A DNA stretch of 64,000 bases from Anaerovirgula multivorans (GTDB lineage: Bacteria > Bacillota > Clostridia > Peptostreptococcales > Natronincolaceae): contig NZ_FZOJ01000011.1 of the NCBI RefSeq assembly GCF_900188145.1, positions 86,370 to 150,369 on the forward strand, read 5' to 3'. The notes beneath the pieces are model-generated. The model was given only the letters and a program-made list of their open reading frames with translations. It did no database searches and had not been told where the DNA came from. Positions 24,917 through 37,674 of the stretch are shown piece by piece. Each line of letters opens with the position of its first letter. Position 1 is the first letter of the stretch. A program made the position numbers and the translations under genes.

Positions 24917-25765
24917 TTAGTTAGTTCTTGGCAAGTATTTCTGTGGATCAACCATTTGACCTTCTTCAAGTACTTGGAAGTGCAACAGTGGACCTTCTAG
25001 AGTTTTATTGGCTGCTGTTCTGCCTACTCCACTAATCACTTGACCCTTTGCTACTTTTTGTCCAACCTTTACCATAGCATCGGTGGATAGGTTGCTGTAT
25101 CTGGTGATTAAATCTTCTTCATGTTGAAGGCTGATGGTGATACCCATAATTGTATCATTTATCACTTCGATTACTTCGCCCTCTAGTACTGCTCTTACAG
25201 GAGCTCCCTCCTCAGCATGAATATCTACTCCCTTATGGGTACTCCAGTGATCTAATGTCTTATGATATACCAATCTGTCTTCAGCATAGGCTAACCCTAC
25301 TTTTCCAATTACCGGTTGTGCCATAACATATCTATCCGTAGAAGTAGTAGGTGTATCTGCTTCTTCCTTCTTTGGTTCCTCTTTTCGCGGACTTTCCTCT
25401 AGTTCAATTTGCTCCTTAGGCTTTTCCTGAGCAGTAGTCTCTTCAGTCTCTTGCTTTTGCCTTGGCTCCGATTCCACTACCTCATCCGTCTTTCCTACAA
25501 TAGCGGCTTCTTGGGTGTCTTCATCCTCTTCTGTATCTTCTTCAACTAAGGTTACCTCCACCCTGTTAAAATCTTCTTCTACATTCTCTTGAGAGTTTTC
25601 TGATAGAAAATATTCTTCCTCCTGTCTAGAAACCCAAAATGCTGTTACCAAAACAATAGAAACGCATAATAGTAGAATAAGATAAAAGCCTTGTTTGTCC
25701 AAAAATTTGTATAGGGATTTTTTTTCTCTTTTGTTATTATTGTTATTATTATTTTCAAAAGACAT
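24917..25765 (-). CDS. spoIIQ: SpoIIQ-like M23 peptidase-fold protein, lacking both catalytic histidines
   Basis: A 282-residue single-pass membrane protein: a short cytoplasmic Asn/Lys-rich N-terminus, a transmembrane helix at about 25-45, a long acidic Glu/Lys/Pro linker, and a LytM/M23 domain from about residue 150. In the forespore membrane SpoIIQ pairs with SpoIIIAH to link the two cells. Zinc ligands are kept in HKGVDIH (His and Asp) and in LLHFQV (final His). The residues that should be catalytic His are changed: YSNLS replaces the usual Y-x-HL, and LLH replaces HLH. So it probably binds zinc but does not cleave. The Asn run near the start reflects a simple codon repeat. Confidence 0.9.
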   Translation of the reverse strand: MSFENNNNNNNKREKKSLYKFLDKQGFYLILLLCVSIVLVTAFWVSRQEEEYFLSENSQENVEEDFNRVEVTLVEEDTEEDEDTQEAAIVGKTDEVVESEPRQKQETEETTAQEKPKEQIELEESPRKEEPKKEEADTPTTSTDRYVMAQPVIGKVGLAYAEDRLVYHKTLDHWSTHKGVDIHAEEGAPVRAVLEGEVIEVINDTIMGITISLQHEEDLITRYSNLSTDAMVKVGQKVAKGQVISGVGRTAANKTLEGPLLHFQVLEEGQMVDPQKYLPRTN

Positions 25766-25786
25766 AGAATTCCACCTCCATCTGTA

Positions 25787-25814
25787 ATTATGACCTGTTT
25801 ACGGCAAATTATAC
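25787..25814 (-). promoter_or_regulatory. possible sigma-F promoter for spoIIQ
   Basis: On the minus strand GTATA, 14 bases, then GGTCATAAT, which fits the GyATA and GGnnAnAnT pattern of forespore sigma-F promoters. SpoIIQ is a sigma-F gene in studied species. Spacing is at the short end. Confidence 0.5.
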
Positions 25815-25884
25815 ATTTGGAGATATTAGTTTGTGGAAATCTTAATATATTAAAATTACAGCAACCTTAATCTTGACTTCAACC

Positions 25885-26889
25885 TTATTTTGTGTAGCTT
25901 GTTAATTTACTCAAGGTAATTCCTTGATAATAATGTTTTAATATTTCCTCGTAATCACTACCCTGCTCAGCCATACCATTGGCTCCCCATTGACTCATTC
26001 CTACACCATGCCCATAGCCCCTAGTGGTAAAGGTGATTTGATTCCTTCCTACATCTACAGTAAAATCGGAGGATCTCAGGTCAAAAATTTGTCGTATTTC
26101 TGAACCTTTGTAGTTTTTATTTCCTATTTGAATTGTTTTTACACTACCCCCTTGATTCTTTTCCAATATTTTGATTTCAGAGGCAATATTTCTATCATTG
26201 ATTTGAATATCCTTATCTCTACTTTGCAAAGCATTGATAAAATCCTGGATCTCTACTTCTTTCTGATCCACCAGCACAGGAGATCTTTCCTCATAGGGAC
26301 TAGAGACACTTCTAAGATAAGGCATAGCTGAAGCAAACACGTCCTCAGAGTTTTCAGTTGCGCCTCCACTGGTGGAATGATAAAGAGGTTCAATAGGCTG
26401 CATATCGTAAGTCATAATAACGCCAGCTGTTTCCTCAACAGCCTCCTGTATTGTAGGCCAATATCTTGCAAACCATAGGGTTCCATGTCGATTTTTCAGT
26501 TCATCTACCGACAGCCATTCTTGACAATGGGTATGGCTCGTACACACGCTGGCACCAGGATGGGAAGGATGTCCTTCCTCACCATAACTGGTTTTTCTTA
26601 AAATAGTATAGGTTCTTGCAGCTACCGCCTGTGCCTTTAGAGCCTCTAATTCAAAACTTCCTGGCATTTCTGCCGCCACCACCTGAGTCACATATTCTTC
26701 TAAATACAATTCCATAATTTCTCTAGTTTCATGATTAAATACTTTGATCATTAAATCCGATTCTCGTATTTCTTCTCTACTCACGTTTTTCCTCTGGGGA
26801 ACCTGCATGTCACAACTACTAATAATGAACAGTGGTATCAACAGGGTAGTTGTTAAAAGTGAAATAAAAGCAAAAAAAATACCCTTCAT
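25885..26889 (-). CDS. spoIID: stage II sporulation protein D (SpoIID)
   Basis: A 334-residue membrane-anchored protein: an N-terminal transmembrane/signal segment (residues 1-27), then the SpoIID domain with LYLEEYVTQVVAAEMPGSFELEAL... motif, KAQAVAARTYTILRK, CTSHTHCQEW and GYGHGVGMSQWGANGMAEQG. SpoIID is a lytic transglycosylase that trims peptidoglycan with SpoIIM and SpoIIP during engulfment. Length and motifs are normal for the family. AGGGGGATAGG precedes the ATG. It stands downstream of murA and upstream of spoIIQ, as in Bacillus. Confidence 0.95.
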   Translation of the reverse strand: MKGIFFAFISLLTTTLLIPLFIISSCDMQVPQRKNVSREEIRESDLMIKVFNHETREIMELYLEEYVTQVVAAEMPGSFELEALKAQAVAARTYTILRKTSYGEEGHPSHPGASVCTSHTHCQEWLSVDELKNRHGTLWFARYWPTIQEAVEETAGVIMTYDMQPIEPLYHSTSGGATENSEDVFASAMPYLRSVSSPYEERSPVLVDQKEVEIQDFINALQSRDKDIQINDRNIASEIKILEKNQGGSVKTIQIGNKNYKGSEIRQIFDLRSSDFTVDVGRNQITFTTRGYGHGVGMSQWGANGMAEQGSDYEEILKHYYQGITLSKLTSYTK

Positions 26890-26965
26890 TTGTCCTATCC
26901 CCCTATGTAAATGTAGTATTCATTTACTAGGTATATGACAAAAATGAAGGATTTAGAACTAGATA

Positions 26966-28237
26966 TTATTTTTGACTATCTTGACTTTCTTCTCGGTAAA
27001 TGTTGGCACCAAGACCTCTTAATTTCTTTTCGATATCTACATATCCTCTCTCAATATGTTCAATATTAGTAACTTCCGTCCTACCCTCAGATACTAAACC
27101 CGCTAAAATCAAAGCAGCTCCTGCTCTTAAATCAGTAGCCTTCACTGGAGCTCCTGTCAACTTCTCTTGTCCTTCTATAATAGCACTTCTTCCCTCTATT
27201 TTAATATCCACACCCATTCGTTTCAATTCACTTACATGCATGAAACGATTTTCAAATACAGTCTCAATGACAACACTGGTACCTTTTGCGATGCTCAATA
27301 GGGCCATAAACTGTGCCTGCATATCGGTAGGGAAACCTGGATAAGGAAGGGTTTTTATATCTGCAGGTTTTGGTCTGCCAGAAGCTATGACTCGAAGACC
27401 ATTTCCTTCTTCAAAAATCTCTACATCCATTTCTCTTAGTTTTGCTATGACAGGCTTCAAATGCTCTGCCTCAACATTGTCTACTAAAACATTACCTCCT
27501 GTCATAGCAGCAGCCACCATATAGGTTCCAGCTTCAACTCTATCAGGAATAACTGTATGAGTGGCTCCCACCATTTTTTCTACACCCATAATTTTAATGG
27601 TGTCAGTGCCAGCACCTTTAATCTGAGCACCCATTTCATTTAAGAAGTTTGCTAGATCGGTAATCTCAGGTTCTTCGGCAGCATTTTCTATAATGGTCTG
27701 TCCTTCTGCTAAAACCGCAGCCATCATAATATTTTCTGTTGCTCCAACGCTTGGAAAATCTAAATAGATCTTACTTCCTATCAATTTATCTGCCTTCGCC
27801 TCCACAAAACCATGACCTAAAGTAATCTCAGCGCCTAGGGCTTTAAATCCCTTCAAATGCAAATCAATAGGTCTTGTCCCTATGGCACATCCTCCCGGCA
27901 TAGAGATTCTGGCTTTTCCCATTCTAGCCAAAAGAGGACCCATTACTAAAAAGGAAGCTCTCATCTTTCTCACTAGTTCATAGGGTGCTTCAAAATTGTC
28001 AATTTGATTGGACATTATTTCAATTTGTTCTCTATTTATTCTTTTAACATCGGCGCCTAAACTAGTTAACACTTCACAAATAACATCGACATCTCTTAGG
28101 GGAGGTACATCCTCCAATATACATTTTTCTGTAGCCAATAAGGATGCTGCTAAAATTGGTAACACTGAGTTTTTTGCACCACTTACTCGGACTGTACCCT
28201 TTAACGGTTGACTTTTCTCAACGACTATTTTTGCCAA
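26966..28237 (-). CDS. murA: UDP-N-acetylglucosamine 1-carboxyvinyltransferase MurA
   Basis: A 423-residue enzyme for the first committed step of peptidoglycan synthesis, transfer of enolpyruvate from phosphoenolpyruvate to UDP-GlcNAc. The N-terminal [18 protein letters not shown] holds the conserved Lys-Asn pair, and [17 protein letters not shown] holds the catalytic Cys (about residue 118) that fosfomycin modifies. The C-terminus ends [14 protein letters not shown]. It follows ywmB and precedes spoIID, an order conserved in Bacillus (murAA). Confidence 0.97.
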   Translation of the reverse strand: MAKIVVEKSQPLKGTVRVSGAKNSVLPILAASLLATEKCILEDVPPLRDVDVICEVLTSLGADVKRINREQIEIMSNQIDNFEAPYELVRKMRASFLVMGPLLARMGKARISMPGGCAIGTRPIDLHLKGFKALGAEITLGHGFVEAKADKLIGSKIYLDFPSVGATENIMMAAVLAEGQTIIENAAEEPEITDLANFLNEMGAQIKGAGTDTIKIMGVEKMVGATHTVIPDRVEAGTYMVAAAMTGGNVLVDNVEAEHLKPVIAKLREMDVEIFEEGNGLRVIASGRPKPADIKTLPYPGFPTDMQAQFMALLSIAKGTSVVIETVFENRFMHVSELKRMGVDIKIEGRSAIIEGQEKLTGAPVKATDLRAGAALILAGLVSEGRTEVTNIEHIERGYVDIEKKLRGLGANIYREESQDSQK

Positions 28238-28279
28238 TATTTACTCCTCACTTTCCATAGATGCCAAAGTACTTTTTCA

Positions 28280-29107
28280 TTAGTAGCCTAGGGTAATCAA
28301 AGGATTGGCAATATATAAATAGGTCTTATCTTCATAATTGTTGTATCTCATAGCTAAATGTAAGTTAACCTTCTTATCGCCATATTCAATTGCCTGTGGA
28401 ATAATAGGTGTATAGACTGTAGTACTTATATATGATTGCGAGATTACTTCTTCTACTATTTTGCCTTTTACAGAATGAATGATCTCATCTATTTTTTCCT
28501 TACTATCTCTATCTGATAGCTTTCCATCGTATGTTCCAGTAAAGTTTATGACTGTTTCCATCATATCTCCATACTTACCTAATATCGCCTGGCTTTGATT
28601 ACTCTTTTCCACTATATCTTTATACCTCTTATTCTGTATGATGTCAATAATAATATACGAGGTTTTTTCACCTTGAACATCTGCTGAATAAATTTTAAAT
28701 GTAAGGATATCATCTTTTTCATTTGTATTTGTGGCTATAATTTGGTTAATTCCAATATCTGAAAATTCATGAATAAATAATTTTTCATGATCATCCTGTG
28801 TTATTTCATTTTCATAAAATAACTGATATTCATCCTGTATAATTACTTCTTTTTTATTTACAAGATTTAATTGCTTTTTGATATCTTCTTTAATGCTAAT
28901 AATCTCTTCTTTACTCCATACAGTATATGGTACTTCTAATGTGGTCGTGATATTGGCCTCAAGTATATCTGCCCCACTTTTTTCAAAAACAGTAATCATC
29001 GGATCTTCTGCACCAGAAGAAAGGGTTGTATTGCTCATAGCGGATGCTATATAGAAAAAGCTAAGTAATAACATAAGAATAAGTACTGATTTCATAAATT
29101 TTTTCAC
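28280..29107 (-). CDS. ywmB: YwmB family (TATA-box-binding-like) secreted protein
   Basis: A 275-residue protein with a signal peptide (KSVLILMLLLSFFYIASAMS) and a mixed alpha/beta domain with no enzyme motif. The N-terminal mature part VFEKSGADILEANITTTLEVPYTVWS and the position next to murA-spoIID match YwmB. The fold resembles the TATA-box-binding protein, but no role is established. The start is GTG at 29107 with AGGAGA eight bases upstream. It may act outside the membrane in wall or spore development; this is inferred from its neighbours only. Confidence 0.82.
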   Translation of the reverse strand: MKKFMKSVLILMLLLSFFYIASAMSNTTLSSGAEDPMITVFEKSGADILEANITTTLEVPYTVWSKEEIISIKEDIKKQLNLVNKKEVIIQDEYQLFYENEITQDDHEKLFIHEFSDIGINQIIATNTNEKDDILTFKIYSADVQGEKTSYIIIDIIQNKRYKDIVEKSNQSQAILGKYGDMMETVINFTGTYDGKLSDRDSKEKIDEIIHSVKGKIVEEVISQSYISTTVYTPIIPQAIEYGDKKVNLHLAMRYNNYEDKTYLYIANPLITLGY

Positions 29108-29164
29108 ATAAATCTCTCCTTCTCATCAATTCATCTGTCATGAATTTAGTCACAATAACATAAA

Positions 29165-29246
29165 AAAGGGAAGAGATTTAAGTATGTAATCATGATGTTA
29201 AAGGGGGACGAAAAACATCTTTACTACACCTCACACTCTTCCCTTT
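29165..29246 (-). terminator. nested hairpin after yueI, before ywmB
   Basis: On the minus strand AAAGGGAAGAG (29246-29236) pairs with CTCTTCCCTTT (29175-29165), then TTTATG. The loop of about 60 bases contains a GATGTT/AACATC hairpin. It can end the yueI transcript; the nested form could also act as a leader control for ywmB-murA-spoIID. Confidence 0.6.
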
Positions 29247-29361
29247 GTAGTTTAATTATTGCCATGAAAAAAAGGAGATATACGTAGAAAACTTTTTTTT
29301 ATAAATATCTATTTTTCAACAAGCAAACCTTAATCCACAGCTTGCTGCAGCTATAGCTTCA

Positions 29362-29913
29362 CTACATCAAAGGCCCTCCATCTATATCTTTTTTACAAGC
29401 ACCACAATATAAGCCTATCATGTTGTCAAGGAAAGTAAGTTTCTTAAACTCCTTTGCCATCTCTGGATCTATATTTTCTAATTCTTCATAGCACTCACTA
29501 CAAAGCTCCTTATGTCTTATATGTTTAAATTTTCCAGGCAACTCTTTGATTTCTGGCACAACTTTTTCTCGATCTACAGCCCTACGGCTTGCCACCACCA
29601 AACCCATCGCCTCCTCATACTCAGTTGCGATAGACTTATACTCTTTGTTCATTTCCTTTGCTAATTTCATGTATTTTACAGTAGTCTCCATGGCTACTTT
29701 GTTATTAAGAATAAGCATTTCTGCCATAGGATCCTTTAACCCTTCTCTTACTACATGTATTGCCTCTACCTTTTGAACCTGTTCTGGGGTTAAACCTAGG
29801 ATAATTCTTTCTCTGAATTCTCCCAACCATTTTCTTTTTTCTTCCGGTTTTAATTGCGGTGCTCCCTTAAGAGCAAATTCTATTGTTCTCTCTAGTTCAT
29901 TTTTCTTTGACAT
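29362..29913 (-). CDS. YueI/DUF1694 family protein with C-terminal zinc-ribbon extension
   Basis: A 183-residue protein. The first 120 or so residues match the YueI (DUF1694) family: a start LERTIEFALKGAPQLKPEEK, then WLGEFRERIILGLTPEQV, VKYMKLAKEMNKEY and LVVASRRAVDREKV. Bacillus YueI ends there. Here about 55 further residues carry two CxxC pairs (CSECYEEL and CGACKKD), likely binding zinc. The family function is unknown. The gene is divergent from the NusG_II-domain gene and ends before a nested hairpin. Confidence 0.75.
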   Translation of the reverse strand: MSKKNELERTIEFALKGAPQLKPEEKRKWLGEFRERIILGLTPEQVQKVEAIHVVREGLKDPMAEMLILNNKVAMETTVKYMKLAKEMNKEYKSIATEYEEAMGLVVASRRAVDREKVVPEIKELPGKFKHIRHKELCSECYEELENIDPEMAKEFKKLTFLDNMIGLYCGACKKDIDGGPLM

Positions 29914-30026
29914 TTCTCCACCTCCAATTTCTAACTTCTTAAATTTAATTTCCCCTATAGATATTACGATTATTCTATGTGTTAAATGGATGTTTCATTT
30001 ATTCACTTAACTTCCATTTTCTAAGT

Positions 30027-30055
30027 TTGTCAAGATGCTTAAAATAGTATATAAT
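30027..30055 (+). promoter_or_regulatory. sigma-A promoter for the NusG_II gene
   Basis: TTGTCA, a 17-base spacer and TATAAT, about 65 bases before the ATG at 30122. Confidence 0.8.
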
Positions 30056-30121
30056 AAGGTTAGTTTTTACGCAGTCTGACGTCCCTTTGTCTTGTGGGTC
30101 TGCTTAGATGGAGGTTTTATT

Positions 30122-30538
30122 ATGAAGATTATAACAAAGGCAGATATTGCATTGATCATCGTTGTTTTTATTCTTAGTATTGTTTCTATTTTTACAATAC
30201 CTAAGCTTTTAGTTGCTGATGGAAATGGTAAAGAGATTGTTGTTTATTTAGATGGAAATATCATCCATCGTTTTCCATTAATAGAGAGTCCTGAATCAGA
30301 GTTTATCGAATTCTCCTTTGAGATTAACGACAGCAATTACACTGGAAGACTAGAAATGAAGGATGGTTACGTGAGACTCCACCGATTATCAGATGAAATT
30401 TCTCCTCTATCGATCCATGCAGATATGGGATGGATTCGTGAGCCGTATCAAATGATTGTCAGTCTTCCCATCAAAATGTATATTACCGTAGAGGATGCAG
30501 AAGAAGAAGAATCTCTGATTGATATCATTGTTCAGTAA
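30122..30538 (+). CDS. membrane-anchored NusG domain II protein
   Basis: A 138-residue protein: an N-terminal transmembrane helix (ADIALIIVVFILSIVSIFTI) and an extracytoplasmic beta-rich domain resembling NusG_II (VVYLDGNIIHRFPL through LPIKMYITV). The family normally has two Cys residues in a CpdkxCv...lP pattern; here the matching region SPLSIHADMGWI has no Cys, so any redox role would be lost. The function of these proteins is unknown. ATG 30122 is preceded by GGAGG at seven bases; the longer start at 30092 is not needed. It has its own promoter and a shared convergent terminator. Confidence 0.75.
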   Translation: MKIITKADIALIIVVFILSIVSIFTIPKLLVADGNGKEIVVYLDGNIIHRFPLIESPESEFIEFSFEINDSNYTGRLEMKDGYVRLHRLSDEISPLSIHADMGWIREPYQMIVSLPIKMYITVEDAEEEESLIDIIVQ

Positions 30539-30544
30539 TAAATT

Positions 30545-30582
30545 AAAAAGAGTCGGGTCATAAAATGATCCCACTCTTTTTG
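30545..30582. terminator. bidirectional terminator between NusG_II gene and atp operon
   Basis: AAAAAGAGT, then GGGTCA/TGATCCC around TAAAA, then ACTCTTTTT. T runs on both strands suit the convergent genes on each side. Confidence 0.92.
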
Positions 30583-30588
30583 TTTGTT

Positions 30589-30999
30589 CTACTTTCTTCT
30601 GCTTTCAACTACTTCGATTCTATTTGTCGCCTTCTTTAAAGCAATTTCTGCCCTAAGGGTATCATAGGCCTCTCTACCAGCAACTAATCTTTTTTCAGCT
30701 CTTTCTTTTGCTTCTTTTGCTCTTTGGACATCGATCTCCTCTGGCCATTCTGCAGCGTCAGCAATAATGGTGGTGCTACCCTGTACTACCTTAACAAAGC
30801 CTCCAGCGATAGCCGCTTCTTTAAAGCTTCCATCCTTTTTGATCTTAATTTTACCTATCTTCAAAGGAGATACCATAGAAATATGCTCGTCTAAAATTCC
30901 TAAGTCTCCTTCGGAGGTTCTCACCACTGCCATCTCTACTTCACCATCGTAAAATACCCTGTCTGGGGTTACGATTTCTAGATGAAACTTGGAAGCCAT
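30589..30999 (-). CDS. atpC: F-type ATP synthase subunit epsilon
   Basis: A 136-residue subunit of the F1 central stalk. The N-terminal beta-sandwich has FHLEIVTPDRVFYDGEVEMAVVRTSEGDLGIL and the C-terminal helical part has RAKEAKERAEKRL. It couples rotation to catalysis and can inhibit ATP hydrolysis. It is the last gene of the atp operon and ends just before a strong terminator. The ATG is preceded by AAAGGAAGTAGGTG. Confidence 0.96.
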   Translation of the reverse strand: MASKFHLEIVTPDRVFYDGEVEMAVVRTSEGDLGILDEHISMVSPLKIGKIKIKKDGSFKEAAIAGGFVKVVQGSTTIIADAAEWPEEIDVQRAKEAKERAEKRLVAGREAYDTLRAEIALKKATNRIEVVESRRK

Positions 31000-31016
31000 T
31001 TCATCACCTACTTCCT

Positions 31017-33313
<2,297 letters not shown>

Positions 33314-33328
33314 TGTATCACCTCCCGA

Positions 33329-34840
33329 CTATTGGGCTAAAAACTTTTTCTTGAACTCCTCTAGGGCAGCCTTTAATTGTTCTTCTGTTTCCCCTTCTAG
33401 CTTTCCAGTTTTTACAATAGTTTTACCTATCTCAGCATACTGGGTATTGGCGAATTCTAGGAACTGATCTTCGAAATCTCTTACCTGGTCTACTGGAATA
33501 TCTGTAAGATATTTATTGGTTACAGCATAAATCATCATAACTTGATTTTCAACCAAAACTGGATGATACTGAGGCTGTTTAAGAATCTCCAAGATTCTTT
33601 CCCCTTGGGCTAATCTTGCAGCGGTTTCCTTATCTAGCTCAGAACCAAACTGTGCAAAAGCAGCCAATTCTCTGTATTGTGCCAGTTCTAGACGAAGCTT
33701 GCCTGCAACCTTTCTCATAGCTTTTATTTGCGCACTTCCTCCAACCCTTGATACAGAAGTACCAGGGTTTACCGCTGGACGAACCCCTGAATAGAACAAC
33801 TCTGATTCAAGGAAAATCTGCCCATCGGTGATGGAAATAACATTGGTAGGAATATAGGCAGAAAGGTCTCCTGCCTGGGTTTCAATAAGTGGCAGGGCTG
33901 TTAGTGAGCCTGCTCCTCTTTCGTCACTAAGTTTTGCGGCTCTTTCCAACAATCTACTGTGTAGATAGAATACATCACCAGGGTAAGCTTCACGTCCCGG
34001 TGGGCGTCTTAACAATAATGACATAGCACGGTAAGCCACCGCATGTTTAGATAAGTCATCATAAATAATTAAAACGTGCTTGCCATTTTCCATAAATTCT
34101 TCTCCCATAGAACAACCAGCATAGGGAGCAATATATTGTAAAGGTGCCAGTTCACTGGCGGTAGCTGATACAATAATAGTGTAATCCATTGCACCATTCT
34201 TTTCTAATATGTCTTGAATTTGTACTACAGTAGATTTCTTCTGTCCAATAGCAACATAGATACAAATAACGTCTTCCTTCTTTTGATTGATAATGGTATC
34301 GATCGCTATAGCCGTTTTACCTGTTTGTCTGTCCCCGATGATTAACTCCCTCTGTCCTCTACCGATAGGGATCATGGAGTCAATCGCCTTGATACCAGTT
34401 TGTAGCGGCTCATGTACAGATTTTCTAGCAATGATACCAGGAGCTACTCTTTCAACTTCTCTATATTTATCAGTATTGATAGGACCTTTCCCGTCAATAG
34501 GTTGACCTAATGCGTTCACAACACGACCTAGAAGGGCATCTCCTACAGGTACCTCCACGATTCTCTCGGTACGCTTTACGATGTCTCCCTCTTTGATATA
34601 GTCATCTGAACCCAAGAGCACGCATCCTACGTTGTCTTCTTCAAGGTTTAAGGTCATGCCGTATACATCTCCTGGAAACTGTAATAGCTCACCAGCCATA
34701 CACTTTTCCAAGCCATGAATCCTGGCTATCCCATCACCAACCTGAATAACAGTTCCAACGTCCTTCATTTCAAGCTTGTTTTCATACCTTTTAATCTGCT
34801 CTTTTATCACTGAGCTAATCTCTTCAGGTCTAAGATTCAT
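33329..34840 (-). CDS. atpA: F-type ATP synthase subunit alpha
   Basis: A 503-residue non-catalytic nucleotide-binding subunit of F1. Walker A is [15 protein letters not shown] (about residue 170); other hallmarks are [11 protein letters not shown] near the N-terminus and the alpha/beta signature [17 protein letters not shown]. Standard length. AGGGGTGAT precedes the ATG; atpH is 18 bases upstream. Confidence 0.98.
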   Translation of the reverse strand: MNLRPEEISSVIKEQIKRYENKLEMKDVGTVIQVGDGIARIHGLEKCMAGELLQFPGDVYGMTLNLEEDNVGCVLLGSDDYIKEGDIVKRTERIVEVPVGDALLGRVVNALGQPIDGKGPINTDKYREVERVAPGIIARKSVHEPLQTGIKAIDSMIPIGRGQRELIIGDRQTGKTAIAIDTIINQKKEDVICIYVAIGQKKSTVVQIQDILEKNGAMDYTIIVSATASELAPLQYIAPYAGCSMGEEFMENGKHVLIIYDDLSKHAVAYRAMSLLLRRPPGREAYPGDVFYLHSRLLERAAKLSDERGAGSLTALPLIETQAGDLSAYIPTNVISITDGQIFLESELFYSGVRPAVNPGTSVSRVGGSAQIKAMRKVAGKLRLELAQYRELAAFAQFGSELDKETAARLAQGERILEILKQPQYHPVLVENQVMMIYAVTNKYLTDIPVDQVRDFEDQFLEFANTQYAEIGKTIVKTGKLEGETEEQLKAALEEFKKKFLAQ

Positions 34841-34858
34841 ATGATATCACCCCTATTC

Positions 34859-35401
34859 CTATAATATAACTTGCGACAACTGCTGCTTCAAATGCCCAAG
34901 TCGATTTTTCAGTGTTCCATCAATTACTTTGTCCCCTATTTTCACCAGGACACCACCAACAATTTCTTGATCCACTTCATTCTTCAACTTAACATTTTTA
35001 CCAGATGCCATAGAAAGCTGTACCTGTAGCTTTAACAGCGTTTCTTGATCAAGGGCAATGGCAGTAATCGCTACACCCTCTACCATATTTTTAGAAGCAT
35101 CTGCCATTTTGTTAAATTCTCTTATGATATCATGGATAGCATTGGTTCTTCTCTTATCTACAAGAATATATAAAAAGTTTAAGACCTCATTGCTAAGCTT
35201 GTCTTTAAAAATATTTGTAAGGACTTCTTTTTTTTCATTGGAATTTACTAATGGTGTGTTTAAAAGATTTTCAAATTCTTGATTTTCCTTTAAACAGGTT
35301 CCAATAAATTCTAATTCTTCCCTTGCAGGCTGAAGATTGTTGTCCTCTTGGGCAACTTCAAATAGGGCTTCGGCATATCTTTTTGCTATTAGTTCTGCCA
35401 T
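34859..35401 (-). CDS. atpH: F-type ATP synthase subunit delta
   Basis: A 180-residue peripheral-stalk subunit joining subunit b to F1. It has the N-terminal AKRYAEALFEVAQED, the middle LVDKRRTNAIHDIIREF and the C-terminal EVDQEIVGGVLVKIGDKVIDGTLKNRL. Its start overlaps the end of atpF by 13 bases, which suggests translational coupling. Confidence 0.96.
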   Translation of the reverse strand: MAELIAKRYAEALFEVAQEDNNLQPAREELEFIGTCLKENQEFENLLNTPLVNSNEKKEVLTNIFKDKLSNEVLNFLYILVDKRRTNAIHDIIREFNKMADASKNMVEGVAITAIALDQETLLKLQVQLSMASGKNVKLKNEVDQEIVGGVLVKIGDKVIDGTLKNRLGHLKQQLSQVIL

Positions 35402-35895
35402 TGCGCTTCCCCTACCTCTTTAATAAATTCTTCGATCATTTTTTCATGAGTCTGTTGATTTAACTCTTCTTGAACGACCTTAGAAGCTGCCATAATGGCC
35501 AATGTAGAGATTTGATCCTTTAATTCGTTTACAGCTTTGTGTCTTTCTCTCTCTACTTCTTGCTGACCCTTTTCCTTAATCTTCTGAGCTTCTACTTCTG
35601 CTGCCTTAATGATTTCGTTGCTTCTTTCTTCAGCACGCTTTGTAGCTTCACGAATGATTTCATTTCTCTCTTCTTTTATATTAGCTAATTTCTCTTGGTA
35701 TTGTCCTTTTAAATCCTCGGCTTCTTTATTTTTCATATCGGCTTCTTCAAGAGCATTTTCTATGCCTTTTGTTCTATTTTCCATGAACTCCGTGGCAGGC
35801 TTGAATAAGAAGCGTTTGAGTACTAAAAAGATAATAATGGTATTTACAATTTGAAAAACAAAGGTCCAACCAAATTCCACTAATCCCTGTGGCAT
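35389..35895 (-). CDS. atpF: F-type ATP synthase subunit b
   Basis: A 168-residue peripheral-stalk subunit: an N-terminal membrane helix (WTFVFQIVNTIIIFLVLKRF) and a long charged coiled coil (about residues 35-150) rich in Lys and Glu. The motif FLFKPATEFMENR is typical. The ATG has AAGGAGG upstream. It overlaps atpH by 13 bases. Confidence 0.96.
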   Translation of the reverse strand: MPQGLVEFGWTFVFQIVNTIIIFLVLKRFLFKPATEFMENRTKGIENALEEADMKNKEAEDLKGQYQEKLANIKEERNEIIREATKRAEERSNEIIKAAEVEAQKIKEKGQQEVERERHKAVNELKDQISTLAIMAASKVVQEELNQQTHEKMIEEFIKEVGEAQWQN

Positions 35896-35950
35896 CGTTT
35901 GTTGCCTCCTTTCCTTAACTTAAGAGGTCCTAACGCCTCTATTTCCTATC

Positions 35951-36955
<1,005 letters not shown>

Positions 36956-36981
36956 TTAGGGAAAAGAGTTCACTTTGCTCA

Positions 36982-37674
36982 TTAATCCATAGCAATTGAA
37001 ATAAATACCATCGATAACATCATGAAGATAAATGTGTGTAGAACACCTGAGAAAATATCAAAGTACAGGTGAAAGACTAAAGGAATTCCCGCTTGAAGTA
37101 TTGGGAAAGCTCCTAATCCCACCATGCTGCTAAGACCTATTAAGCTGCCATATAGTAGGGACATAATGATCAAACCACCTACAATGTTACCAAACAGACG
37201 GAAGGAAAGAGATACTGGGAAAGCTAGTTCTGAAATAATGTTCATTGGTAACAATAAGGGAAAAGGTTCTAAAAATCCCTTTAGATAGGTTCCAGTACCT
37301 TTGCGCTTTGCTCCATAAAAATGGATCAAGATAAATGTCAAGGTAGATAAAGCAAAGGTGGTGTTAACATCTGCTGTCGGGGGTCTAAGTCCTAATAGCC
37401 CTAATAGGTTGGCACATAATAAAAACAAAAATAGTGTCCCCATATAGCTTGCAAAAAACTTCTTATCTTCCCCCATTGTTTGAATGGTCAATTTGTTGAT
37501 TGCATCAACAATCACCTCAACTACATTTTGTCTCCCTCTAGGTATTTTCTTAAAAGCACTTCCCCCTATCATGGCAAGAACCGTTAGTACTAGCATAATG
37601 ATCCATGTGTTGATGACGGTTTCTGTCACAGGAATACCACCTATTTCAAAGATTACCTTTGGGCCAAACTCCAT
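36982..37674 (-). CDS. atpB: F-type ATP synthase subunit a
   Basis: A 230-residue membrane stator that forms the ion half-channels. The conserved membrane-helix motif SLSFRLFGNIVGGLIIM holds the essential Arg; the N-terminal part ends with FEIGGIPVTETVINTW. About five to six helices. It starts right after the stop of the atpI-like gene and precedes the c genes. Confidence 0.95.
   Translation of the reverse strand: MEFGPKVIFEIGGIPVTETVINTWIIMLVLTVLAMIGGSAFKKIPRGRQNVVEVIVDAINKLTIQTMGEDKKFFASYMGTLFLFLLCANLLGLLGLRPPTADVNTTFALSTLTFILIHFYGAKRKGTGTYLKGFLEPFPLLLPMNIISELAFPVSLSFRLFGNIVGGLIIMSLLYGSLIGLSSMVGLGAFPILQAGIPLVFHLYFDIFSGVLHTFIFMMLSMVFISIAMD

Noticed and set aside
25729..25762. repeat of AAT/ATT triplets as a microsatellite locus
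   Set aside because: It encodes the Asn run at the start of SpoIIQ and is explained by the gene, though it might vary in length.
26914..26938. sigma-E promoter before spoIID
   Set aside because: AATACTA and TCATATA are present on the minus strand, but spacing (about 11-13 bases) is too short for a confident call.
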